Positions 20,670 through 33,700 of a stretch of DNA of 64,000 nt are shown one piece after another (the stretch's first letter is position 1; each line of letters starts with the position of its first letter). This DNA is from Parelaphostrongylus tenuis. Lineage: Eukaryota; Nematoda; Chromadorea; Rhabditida; Metastrongylidae. Made by a program: the position numbers and the translations under genes. The DNA is taken from positions 1 through 64,000 of the forward strand of contig JAHQIW010007240.1 of assembly GCA_019055375.1 (NCBI GenBank), read 5' to 3'. Below the pieces are notes generated by a model. The model did not search any database and was not told the origin of the DNA. It saw only the letters and a list, made by a program, of their open reading frames with translations.

Positions 20670-21680
20670 CTTAACTTGAATTTTTTTATTGAAGAACAGC
20701 TATTTTGTTGTCGTTCGTAATTCAAGCATAAATTTTCAATTTTTTACAAGTGCTCACAACTTTCTTTCCAACCTATATCACCGAGATTCAAGCTATCGAA
20801 CATGCATTGAAAGCAATTTTACCATCATTCAACGACGGTCATCAAGGAAAATGAACTCCATAGTCACCAGATTAATACACGCACGAAACCCGAAGGCCTT
20901 TTTTGACGAGAGATTCAAGACAATCAATCGAAAAAAAAACCCTGGGTCCTAGAATACTTGAGTTCGGATAGTAAAAAAAATAAATGGTTGAGGAATTGGT
21001 GGAATTATAATTACATGTTAAGCAAGATTCCAAGTAAGCATGAGAATTAATGTAGGAGACAATCTCTTCTACTGAATGAACAAACTACAAGAACAATCTG
21101 ATAATTCAAAGACTTCAACCACTTTCAAATTTTTCATAATGCAGGAATAAGGCTGGACAGACAACTATCATGTCAACGTACAAATGAAAGCCTTGCGAGA
21201 AAAGTTAAAAGCAGCTCCTCACGATAACAAACATCCTAGTCTCATTGATGAACAGTCACGATTCATTGTTTGATTGGTTGAGTTGATTCAGATGCCGAGA
21301 GGAATCAGAACAATGATGTTAGACCACCTGACATTATATATGAGCAGAATTATTTTGATTGCCTACTAGCAGACTCATGTTACATCTGTGTCATATTTTA
21401 TACCATCCACAACACAATCTAGTTACAGTAACTCAGTGAAACATTACATATTTGAGCAAACGCCCTGTAAAAAAGAAGTATCTAGGAGGCGTACCAGTTT
21501 TAGATTGCTCTAACCATAGCTGTCTAATAGCTTGTGATCGCTAGAATACTATTCTATTCGGCAACATCAATGCTGATCAGTCAAAAAAATGCTTAATACC
21601 GAAAAAATCTGACTCGAAAGTCTTATCGCACTGACGAACGTCTCCACTTGCTTTCTACTGTGATTACCACACAACATAAT
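20670..21680. other. unassigned intergenic sequence downstream of D2HGDH
   Basis: AT-rich, with one 87-codon plus frame (20,689-20,952) that has no recognisable content. No repeat shared with the window was seen. Confidence 0.4.
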
Positions 21681-21686
21681 ATTATT

Positions 21687-21692
21687 TTTATT
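21687..21692 (-). terminator. polyadenylation signal of D2HGDH
   Basis: AATAAA on the minus strand, about 75 bases after the D2HGDH stop codon at 21,767-21,769. The position fits the 3' end of a short nematode UTR. Confidence 0.55.
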
Positions 21693-21766
21693 TCAAAATA
21701 TAGTCCACAATCAAGGAATGGAAATCTAACAACCAAGGACGCAAATTATGTAGAACATAGTGATAG

Positions 21767-24700
21767 TCAAAGTGTTTTATAGGGATTCAAAATTCCTTTT
21801 GGATCAAATACAGCCTTAATTTTTCGTACAAGATTCCTTTCTGCTGGTGATTTTCCAAACGATGAATACGGCAGTTTCAATTGTCCAATACCGTGGTTCG
21901 GCCCGATATTGAGCCGCCATGGCGTACCACCCATTCATAAAGGAATGGATAAAGACTATAATGTAGATGAAATTAGTGCAGATAGTATTACTTTTGAGAT
22001 AGAGAGAACTAATAACAACACGAGCATCGAATATTAAACTCAGAATCATCTAGTATTCATCATTGAACTCAAAGTTTAAGTTCTTTTTTATAAAACTATA
22101 AAATCAAATTATAATAGCTGGATTTCTTCATGTGTAAGCGAACACATAGTGACTCATCTACATTTGACCTGAGGACCATGTTAAATTGAGGTTTGTACTC
22201 CAGGCTTTACATCAGCTTTCCTATAAAAGTGGTCAAACTGATGTATTCGTGTGTAATTGTAAACGAACTGCAGCTTACGCCATGATTCTACTATAACACT
22301 AAAGTCAGGTCGGTGACAAACTTTACACACAAAAATCCCATGTTTACTACAAGAGAGCAAAGCAATTTTGCTCTAAATAAACCCAAATCTAATAAAAAAC
22401 TTCGACCTAAGTAACGATAGATAGTACAAGTTCGCAAAAGAAGTTAATTTGAAGCACTTCATTTGAAGGTGTTGGTGCTCTTATTGCGAGGCAATTGAAC
22501 ATACTTTACTCTTTGAATATGATGAGATATAGAGGGGCAGAGTCTGCACTATTACATAATGAGTATATCGAGATGTTATTGAATTTTCTACGACTTTTGT
22601 ATAAGAGGGTAACACTTCATATGTCTACATAAATACTAAAAAGTTGACTAAAAATTACAGTTAAGACCTTTTTATCGCAATCTGTTATCGACAAATTAAG
22701 AAATTGGAAGATTACCAATCGTATAGTTCCTGACTGTATGCTTTCGATGTAACATTAAGATGACTGTTACCGTCACCAAGATGACCGTAAGTTACTATGT
22801 TTTTCGCAAGTTTTGTGCATCGAGCCCTAATCACCTGAAATTCGTTTTCCTCGCATATTTTGTGACCAGTGATGTTATCGATTTTGCGTTACAACAAATC
22901 AACAAAAATCAAACATTCTTTGATCCAATTGGTGGAATTGAATGAAAAGTTTTCATGTTATCATCAGTAAGACAATAATCACAAATAGTGTTCATAGTTT
23001 GACAACATTTTTAAGTCTTTTAGGGGGTCTTTTATGAGGTTTATCATATACAGTGCCAGATAAGTGTTTCGCCATTACAGGCTCAGCAATAGCACGGTGC
23101 CTTTCGGTTCAACCAATCCCTTGCAAAGGGATATACCTGCTACTTCTTAAGGAATCGACGCCGAATTATAACGTAAAAGTGCTTACAGTTTGAATACCAA
23201 TGCTATGTCTGGCACTTTTCCGTCATCCGTACACCGTTTCGACCCCATGGAAAAACGAGTTTTCAGGTTTTTTCAGAGTTTTGGATAGTAATTCAATAGC
23301 AAAAATCATGAGAATTTCAAAGTGTAGTTCAATTCTTGTAAAGCCTTTTAGGTTTGCTGTAACAGCAAAAATAAAATTATATTTCACACTCGGACATCTT
23401 TCACCTAACAAAGTACATTTCAGAATTTTTGTAATATTCGATAGCTTAGATCTCAACAATTTCTCGTATACTTAATTTTCAAAAAACATTGCTTATTGCG
23501 CTGTAGCAGTCAGAACAAGATTAGGTTTCGTACTCGGTACACATTTTTCTCTACGGTAAATGGATGGGATTTCGCAACTCCTGCTGCGCGATCGACCCCA
23601 TCCACGTACCCAGGCCTACGTACTAGGGCGAATCCCAACATTCCTCCGACTGCTACACCGCAATAATCAGTGTTTTCCAGAAGTAAGTGCACGGTTGAAT
23701 TGTCGAGACCTAAGCTATCGGACGATTTTCAAAAATCTAAGAGAAAAGTTTTGTCCGACAAGGAATGATTGGGTGATGAACATATTTTATCTTTACTGTG
23801 ACAGCTCTAAAAGGCCATCCTAAAAGTGAAAATAATTTTGAGATTTTCGAGAGCTAAGCTATCGAATGACTGCTGAAACCGCGAAAAAAAAAAGAAAATG
23901 CGTTTCTCTCAAAGGGTCAAAACAAGGCGTGGATAAGTCAAATTATCCAAATTTGCGAAGCCCAATCTTGTTTGAGAGCTACAGTGCATTAAGAAGCTTT
24001 TTTTGAAAGCCAAATGTACCATTCCAACCGTCGAGATTCATGCAGTAAAAGGTTGGTCAAAATTCTGAGGAGAAAACTCTATCAAGCGAAAAATGCTTGA
24101 GTGTGAAACATAATTTTCCTTTTACTACAACAACAGAGCAGATAGGTCCTCTCAAAATGATGCACATCGTTGAGATACTCGTGATTTAAGCTAAATAATA
24201 ACTGTTGAAATTCTATCACCTGTCGTCCTGTGGTCGTCGAGTAACTCGAGCGGGTACCAGCAACACTTCCATTTTACCCTATCATGTGCAGAGTGGCCCA
24301 GTGGGTCCTGATCGCTCTAGGGATTCGCTGAACATCATATCCTTCTACTATGGCTTTCGTGAGGAAACGGACCAACTGGTCGGTGATCTTCCTGTAGAGC
24401 GCCGACGCCCCTAGGAATCCAGCTGGTAACGGCTCTCATTCATCGGTTGTCGTTGAAGCGCATCACGTGTCCGGCCCACCTTATTTTCAGTATCCCGGCG
24501 TATAGAACGGCGTCTCTGACTATCAATCGCTGACGTAGGTCGGAACTTCGGATCCTTTCTCTCATTTGCAAGATACGGGATACTCTTAGCCTCGCTCTTT
24601 CGACTGCGCGTTCGATAACGCCGATTTTTCATCCTGCTTACGTAGCGACCAGGTTTTTGCTGCATACGTTAGGGCAGGGATAATCGTCGAGTCAAAAAGG

Positions 24701-27700
24701 TGGGCACGGAGTCGGATGTTCTTTGGTCTCTTCACTACATCTTCGATGCTCTTCAGCGTCCCCAAGCCGCTCATTTCCTCCTGCTCAACTCTGGAGCTAG
24801 GTCGTTCATCATGTTGATTTCATGACCTAGACAGACGTAACTGGGACATACGGAGATTGTCGTTCCATTGAGCATGAATGGGACATCCAAAACCTATCCG
24901 TTCCTTATGAACATCGTTTTCGTTAACCTTAGCTGAAGACCAATCTTTCCACAGGCGCTAACGAAATCGGTCGACATTCGTTCCGCTTGGCTGACGTTTG
25001 GTGTTATGAGGACGATATCATCAGCATAGCGAAGATGGTTTAACTGCCGACCGTCTATTTTCACCCCTATAATGTAACCCATTCTGATGTTCGCATGACA
25101 TTTTAGAGGGTAGCAGTGAATAATTTTGACGAAATTGTATCGCCTTGTCGAACCCCTCTTCTTACGTCAATGGTGATATTGTTGTAGAATGGAATTATTT
25201 TGGTTGTGAAATCTATATAAAGCTCACAAAGGATCATTATGTACCGAGTAGGGACGCCCTGGTTATCCAGAGTCTCTATAACCGCTTCTGTTTCCACTGA
25301 ATCAAAGGATTTCTTCAGATCGATGAAAGTGAGACATAGTGGTTCTTTGTACTCTCGTGATACTACAGTGAGTCTTGTAATCGTGTGAATGTGGTCTATG
25401 GTACTAAATCCTTTTAGAATCCTGCTTGTTCGCATGGCTGTCCTTCGTCCAGTGTTCTGTCATCCTGTTCAGGATGACTCGAGTGGAGAGTTTCATAGAC
25501 ATCGTACAGCAAGCAGATTGTGCGATAATTGCAAATCTTTTCATAGAGAAAACATCGCAAATATTACTTCATTTGAAAGAAAAGTCAAATGAAAGTCACT
25601 TTTTATAATATTACCTCAGTTTAATTCGTAAAAGTGTTGTAGTGGAAGTGAAATGTCATGCTTGTAGGCAAAACCGTCAGCACTCACAGCCAATGGTGCA
25701 CTTTCGCGCAGCTTCCACATCGCCGACGACTCGGCAGCCGATTGAGCCTGAATTATGGACAAGGCGATCAGTAGCACTGTTTCAAATGATTCAAGTAGTC
25801 GTACGTTGTATAGACCATTCGAGCAATTCGTTGGATTAACGATGGTTTCATATAACGACCAGATCAGGTCAAAAATAAAAGGCGCCATCTCTCGCGTGAT
25901 GATGACACATTCGTTCTTCTGGGATTCATTTTTGAAGTTCCAGCGTTTTATTGCGTAGCGCTTCAGGGGGTTTGCGCCCTGATATTTCTGATTTATAAGC
26001 CAGAATGGTAATAGTCACTCGAAAATTATTATCGCTATGGTTTTGTGCCCTATAAGCAATTAGCGGTGTACTTTCTCAAATTTTGAATTTGAAATCTAGA
26101 TGCTTTCTTATACGGACACGAAGGACACGTTCCTGCATCAACAATGTGTTTCCTCTCATCCTTACATGATATTCAGTATATTATGCCTGAACTCATACAA
26201 TCCCCTCTCTTCCGTTATGGCAAGTTATAACATTTTCTTAATTGCACAATCGATCGAGAAGGCGATGGACTTTCAAGACCAGAACCTTTTGGGCACCTCT
26301 TAATAGTGGTATTAACTCCATTTGATATAAAGGCCAAATCAAAAAGAATTTATGATGCGGTCTTGACAGTTCCACGGCAGTTGTTGAATTCCCATACACA
26401 TTACTCAGTGTTGACTAGTCAGCAGTAACTTTTACAATCAATTGTGCAATTAAGAAAACTGCTTAATAATAGAAAAGGTTGAGATTGTATGAGTCCAGCA
26501 AATATATCAAATACCATGTAAGGCATAAGAAGATGAATACACGGTGTGACAAAAGATCTGCAAATTTCCTCGGAAATTTGGATAGTAGAAAAATAGTGTA
26601 TAAACAAATAAGTTCATTTTGTTTGAAGGAATAATCACGTTTATTAGATCAACAACTGTAAGGATAAACAAAAAGGTTTACAACTTCTCAAAATTGCCTT
26701 CTTTGGCCTTTATACTATTCACGAAGTCGCTTGCAAAAATTTTCGACGTTCGAACACGTTTTCCATTGTAATTTCATCTCAAGCGCGTGTCAAGCCGTTT
26801 TAAAGCGCGGCTACGGTAGCCTAGCGAGTAGCCGAGACCTATACCTCCAGTATAAAACTTACGCAATAATCCGCTGAGTTGAGTCTCGAGGAGTTTGAAG
26901 GCTGAATTCTCTTGCCTCGGAGGCCTGAAAACAGCTGGTAATCGTTGTGTGGGCCAAATGCGCAGGAGCCCAGTCCTGCTGAAGCGTAATTCCTTCGGAG
27001 CCAAAGTGTTGAAAAGTTCAAGGCACCAGTACGTCGCGTACAACTTTCTGCTGAGAGTTGGCAGCGCTGATATTTATATATCTATTGATGAGTATCAATG
27101 GCGTCTTTCCCGTGACGCAAATGCTGGCCCACACCATCACAAAGACCAAAAAATGTCTGCGGCCCACGGTTGTTCTACTGGGCACTTTTGCTGATTTTTT
27201 CTGAGAAGATGACGTCGATTCTCGCGGTTGTGAAGTGGTTCGACCGTGATTGTCATCTCACCTAAAGAAAGCACCTTTGACAAACGATCATCAGCTCGAC
27301 AATCATTCGACGAGCCATTGAAAACCGGTTTTCTTTCATTTTTTTTTCCTCCAGACACGTGAACACGAGCGACCTTGTAAGTGCGCAGCTTCAGCTCATT
27401 TTTGAAAATGTTTCAGACGCTCTCCTCGCTGATCACAAGTTTCCAAAGCCAAATTAAGCAGCGAGCACTCCGGATTTCGTTAGACTTGGCAACGGATCTT
27501 CTGGATGTTTACCGGAGTAGCCGAGTTGGTTGGACAACCTTTTAGAGTAGTCTCCAATCTCCTCCAACTTTCCTGAAGCGTTTCACGGCTCTGTAGACAT
27601 TCGCTGATTTGTAACCAATTATTTCAACAATGCCAGCCGTTTTCATTCCCGTCTTGTGCATTTCAACTAATGTGATACGTTCATTATTACGATCCACAAG

Positions 27701-30700
27701 ATGAGCACAACTGAGAATAGATCCAGACCAAAACTGAATAAAGAGTTTGATATAATTGTCAGAATTGATTTGAAAAAAATATTATATCATTTCTAAAATT
27801 AACAAAAGACCATCAACACAAGCTTTCTCACCCCTGTATGTTGGCAAAAACGGTTAGACCACCTTGTACCCTCATGTGACAGGCAGGCTCCCCTCGTAAT
27901 TGCGAACAGATATAATCAACCAGTATTCTACGGCGTTCATAGAGAAGACGAAAAACGAATTGGATGCTAGAACTATTGGGATCCGTATTAGGAAGAAAAC
28001 TGTGAGATGGCCAGATAATGTGATAAAGTAAAGTGGCACCTCTAGATAGACTTAAAGACGCGAAAGCACAACGGTAACGATTACGAGGGCACTGTCACGA
28101 TCCTGGCGCAGGATCCAAAAACACCAAAGCGTAAGGCTCTAGAAACGTTTTAGATGAACGTTTCAAACAGAAAAATAAATAGGAAGGACGAACGCATCAC
28201 TATCACGCGAGATATTGCACCCGTTCTCCATTGGATCTTTTGATCTGACCTTAGATGGTGTATAAATGCTGCGATAAATCACCGAATGATTCGAATAGTC
28301 TAATGGAACGTACGTTCAAGCTCTAAAGAAGGCAAAATCGCCAAAACGTCAGCCATCGAGCTAGTATAACTAATACTGTTACTACTACTATTACCAACCC
28401 ACACGTGGGCTAAGCAAGACTCCTTCGGAATTTTTCAGTTTTTAATTTTTTAGAGCTAATAGATTATCAATATTGAAGGCTTGAATCTGCTCAAATCCTT
28501 TTTTGTAGAGAGAATCATGTGGACCATTGTTACCAGGTAAGTGGGGTAACTTATGTATCTGAATCAAAAATTATTGGGCTATTTCAGTGAAATAAATGGC
28601 TAGTTGCTCACGTGACAATTACCTTGAGATTGGTAAATTAGTCGTAGAAGTTCGGCTGACGTTTCGTCAACCCGCCTTCTTCAGAGCCTGGGCGTATGTA
28701 GTATTAGTCTTTTTGAATGATTCGGATGGTCCTATTTATATGCTGCCTAGGTCAAATTAGAAGATCAAACGAAGAAAGGGCGCGAGATCTCGTGTGATGG
28801 TGATGCACTCGTCTTTCCGGTTCATTTCGGGATTTTGGGCGTTTTATCCAAAATGCCTCAAGAGTCTTGCGCGTGGATGTTTGACCTAGGCAGCATATAA
28901 ATAAGACCATCCGAATCATTCAAATAGAGTAATACTCCATACGCCCAGGCTCTGAAAGAAGGTGGGTCGCCGAAACGTCAACCGAACTTCTACGACTAAT
29001 TTACCAATCTCGCGTCAGCTAATCAAGATAAGTTTTCTCGATTTTCATATAACAATTAATTATGCCGAGGTTTACAGAAAGTCGAACTTTTGAATTGTTA
29101 CCTTGAGATTATTACGTTTTGCAGAAGAAGAAAGTACGACATAGCAACGATTTTATGAGAACGTAGTTTTTTTCGAAAGATAAATGGAATAGTGATCATA
29201 ATATGTGTTTAGAGTTCAGTAGAAGAGCTTATTATGCAGTGTTGGCTTTATCTTTTTTTCGATTCGAGAATAAGAATATGTTATTGATGCTACAAATCTC
29301 AAACATTTTAAGTCTCCCAAGATTTCTAGATATTCCTTGATTTCTAGATATGCCATAAATCTTGGGGTTCAACATTCGTTGAATTACTGAGGTCATCACT
29401 TTATTTGTCTGGTGATCCACCCTACTTGATTCGCTTCGATGTGAAAAATACAAAGTTCAGTGAAGCAAGAAAAACAACTGCTCTGGACACTCGACTCAAA
29501 TCATCGGGAGTCTGATGAAGGCGAAACCGCCAAAACGTCTGCCATAATTAGAAAGATTTGAAGAAACCTCGTGTGAGTTTCACTATTATATCGAATAGTG
29601 ATCATTTACATCAAGCTCAATGACATTCCAATCGAAGCTTTTGTATAAGCTCTCACGAATTCCCACTGCTGCATGATGGATTGTGACCGGTGGCAAATAG
29701 TTTCTGTCGACGTCCTCAAGAACCGTGTTGTATTTTGTAGAACTGCTGAATGATGTCAGATCAGCGTAGCTAGAACCCTATAGAAAGAGAAGACCAGCAT
29801 TGCACGAAGAACAACTGCTGTGGGCGTTAGACTCTAATTTACTTTCGGTTTGATGAGAATAATCGCTGGGCAGTAGCCTCTACAAAAAAGATTTACAAAA
29901 TCCTTGAGTTAGGTCTTTGCTAAAACACAATGATAACGAATTTTCATTAGTCTCAAGTTTAGTAAAAATCATACGACTTCCAAAAAGGACCTGTACACCG
30001 TCCACGGCTACTCCTCTGCTGAAAGAATCTTCGAGAAAGCGTTCCAATTTTTCTGCATCATGCTCTTCATTGGAGCCTGAAAACGAATCCAGATTTGATT
30101 TCAAATGTTTGCGAAATGTATGTCATTTTGATGTGCATTTAGGTCGCTGTCAATATATACTGCTCTGCTGTCCAGAACCTATCAATCTCGAAAGAAGTCG
30201 CAAGGAAAAATTGATTAGGCCATACAGAAATCTTCAGGAGATTCGTATACAGTAGGAAGAGTATCATGACAATATTCGACTCGACCTTTTATGACAAAAT
30301 AAAGCAAAATCATCAAGTTCACAATGAGCAGCAGTCCAACATCACATCACTGACTCATATGCACTATGTGCTTTGTGGAGAAACTCCATCCCTTCTGATA
30401 ACCAGTGATGAAACACAATAAATGAACAGAATAAAACAGCGCATTTCTCATAAGACGTGAGTAGAACACGAACTCTCTATAAACTGTTTACCCTCAAAAA
30501 CTTTACGATCGGTTACAAAGCAAAACCGCGGACAGAACAAAGACTACATTGAGAATAACAATTCATCACTCTTTTTAGTTTCTAACAACGATTTTCATAG
30601 CCTTCTACTTTTTGTTTCAATTAATACAGCTTCGATGTCACTCTGCGACAAGTACGGATTTGAAAATACTAAAAGCCTGAGCGAGGAAGTGAGGAGTAAC

Positions 30701-33700
30701 ACAATAGAAACAATAGAAAACTCAACACCTGTTCAACATTCGTTTTTTATAAAGAGCACCGCCAAGTGAGATTCGTTTCTTCAGGCGGTGCTCACACCAC
30801 TGGATCCGATTTAGTGCGCGAACAAACTCTCAGACTGCGTGTACAACCACCTGTGAACTATCGCTTTGGATCAAAGCGGGTTTGAAGAATACGAAATTTT
30901 GAGAAGTTAGTTGAATATATATTTTTTACATAGCTTCGTGCCAACTCATTACTTCATTGGATACGAAGACGGCCCGTTGTCATGAGTTGTGCTGACCTTA
31001 GTATATTTTCCGTTCGTTTCTTTGTCTCGTGATTGTCGTCTTAGAAGATGGCTTGATTTGATCAAGGCGGATGATGTGTTATACCTGTGATTTACTAAAC
31101 ATCGGAAGCTGTGCTGATTAACTCTAATTACAAACACGTCCGTCTTACGCGCAGGTAGTTATCCTCGGAGACGGCTGTATTCTTGTGGAGTCCACTTTAC
31201 AAATCTTTTCGTCCATCTGTCGCCCGTTCTTCTTATTACATGACCGGCTCGTCATGTTTGACTATGGGTATAACTTTTGGACTTAGAAAACTAGGACAGG
31301 TTTTCAACATCTGAGCTGTGCAAACCAGTTAGACGTTTTAAGTGGCGACTAAATTACAGGAGACATTGTTAAAGCGCTCTGTGATTTGTCCGTAGTATTT
31401 TTGACGTGGTAGAGTATCTGCCCACGTCTCTGCTGCATATGAGAGCGCTGAAAGGACTGTAGAATCGAAAGGCCGAACACTCAGTTTGGACATCGTTATT
31501 AAATCGGTGGCTTCCTCAGAAGACCTGAATGCAATGTATGCTATTCTCCTTCCTCAATCTAATTCCTCATTCATATTATTTTTCCATGTTCAATAAACAC
31601 ACAAGTTACATATACGGAGTTGTTTTTGCGATCAAAAAATCGTCCATTTTGATTTATTCACCACTGCACAATTGATTTTTATGGACTGAGTTTCCTTCTA
31701 ACTTATGCATAGTCTAACCTTTTTCTTTGCTTCGTTAAATCCATTGAGCATCGTCTTCGCATCACTGATACTCTTCGGAAAGATGACGGTGTCATCCGCA
31801 AAACAAAGATTCGACTGGAATTCTCAATCAATGCGTATGCCTTTCTCGTCACATTTGAGCGAATTCGATCCACTGCAGTGCGGAAGTGTAAAGCTTTGGC
31901 GACATCGTATCATTGTGTTAGACCCTTCTTCAAATGAATGTGCTATAGGGCAATGAAGAGCTGTGTTTGTGAAACGTATTCATTTACAACAGGACGGATT
32001 CACTCCCTTGTCGCCGAGCGTTGATAAGGCTTCATGTTTCGACGCCATCAAAAGTTTTCGAGTAGTCGACAAAAGTTAGGATCAAGGGACAGGTGGTAGG
32101 CCCGAAAACTTCAGTGAGCCTGAATACTGTTTCGAATTCGGTTCAGAAAGCGAATTTATTGTGAAAATTCTGCTTGCTCAATTAGTTTCGCCTCATCCAA
32201 AGTTCTTAATGGCGCATTAGAATAATCCTTGTAAACAGGTTGTGGAGGGAAGTCAATAAACATAGGTTTATAGCTACTTTTCAGTCACTTTTTTGAGCAA
32301 GATGTTTGTAATCGACGTCCCCCACTGGTCTGGGATTTCTTCCTCATAGAGGTAGGATGAAGTTCCATAGATATCCCTAGCATAAAATTCACAGTCTTTG
32401 ATGGAAACTATTTGAAAATAGAGAACACCGCTAAAATTCTCGAGCTTCAAGCTATCGAATTACTAATAAAACGTCGAAAAAGAATGAAAAATACGTTTAT
32501 GAATCTATGAATATGGGTGCGCATAGGGAAAGTAGCTTTGTAGTCATAGTAGAAATAGTTGACCCTAATCTGCAAAGAAAACGATAAAAAAGGATGATAC
32601 TCCCGGCGCTGATCAATCCCTGAGGCGTGCGTCATGCATTCGTCTTCAATTTTTAACTCCGTTTGAGGTGACTGAATCTATTTAGCCTTCATAGTGACTC
32701 GTGATGGCCTACAGCTGTAACGAGCCAGTCCGCTTATCCTCCCACACAAGCCTGAGATCAGTCTGTAACGAATTTACCGACCCCAGAGGAATGAATGGTT
32801 TGGTGGGCATGAGCGCGAGATCGAACAAGTGACCTTCTGTGCGACGCAGAGCACCTCTAGCCATTGCGCCACATGCGCTCTCGAAACAAGAAAACGATGC
32901 AGGATCAAAATGAGGTATAAAAGGAAAAATACGACAGAACAACATTATGGGTAATGTCGAAAATCCTAAGATATATTCATAAACACTATTTGTATAGTAT
33001 TGATATTTGTCTGGTACAATGCCCAATTGGAGCACGAGAAGCATAATGTGCCTTGAAATGATGCATCCAAATATGAGTAAAATCTCTTGGTTTGACGCCG
33101 CATTGAGCCAGCACAGCCATCATCTCCTCCTGGTTGTTAAACTATCACCAGACTTGTTTGAATTTAACGGGTTTTTCCAAATTCATGAAACATGGTGCTT
33201 GCCCTGTGCGACATGCTTGAACGCCTTGGCATAGCTATTACAGGATAGCAGAAAAGATAAAAACGACCAACATTCGGCGATATTTACGAAAAAGAGCGGA
33301 TACAACAGAGAGCAGAATGAATACGGAAAATTTGTACATGTTCATATTTTGGACGCGAGAAAACGAGTAGAATGATAGAAATGCTGCAATTGCATATTGT
33401 GTGATGTTGGTAATGTAGAAAAGATAACATACAAAATTTCCAAAAGATGAATTATTCAACACCCTCAAGAATGTGGACAGGTGTTAAAAAACAGAATGAG
33501 ACAGCGTACTCGCAGTAACCTCGGTTGTCCTTCTATAGTACGAGTCTCATCCGCATCATAGTAAATAATATCTTTCACTCTTGGAAGGTTGATTTTCTGG
33601 TGCTAGGTAAAACACAAAGAGAATACCTGATGTCTCAATAAGGATCGTAAATCTAGGGTTGGATTGGAGTATCGGCTTCAGACCGAGCGTCTGCTCCAAC

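Noticed and set aside
23510..23700. Overlapping frames on both strands with [20 protein letters not shown]
   Set aside because: No splice context or known domain; looks like a repeat arm, and both strands are equally open.
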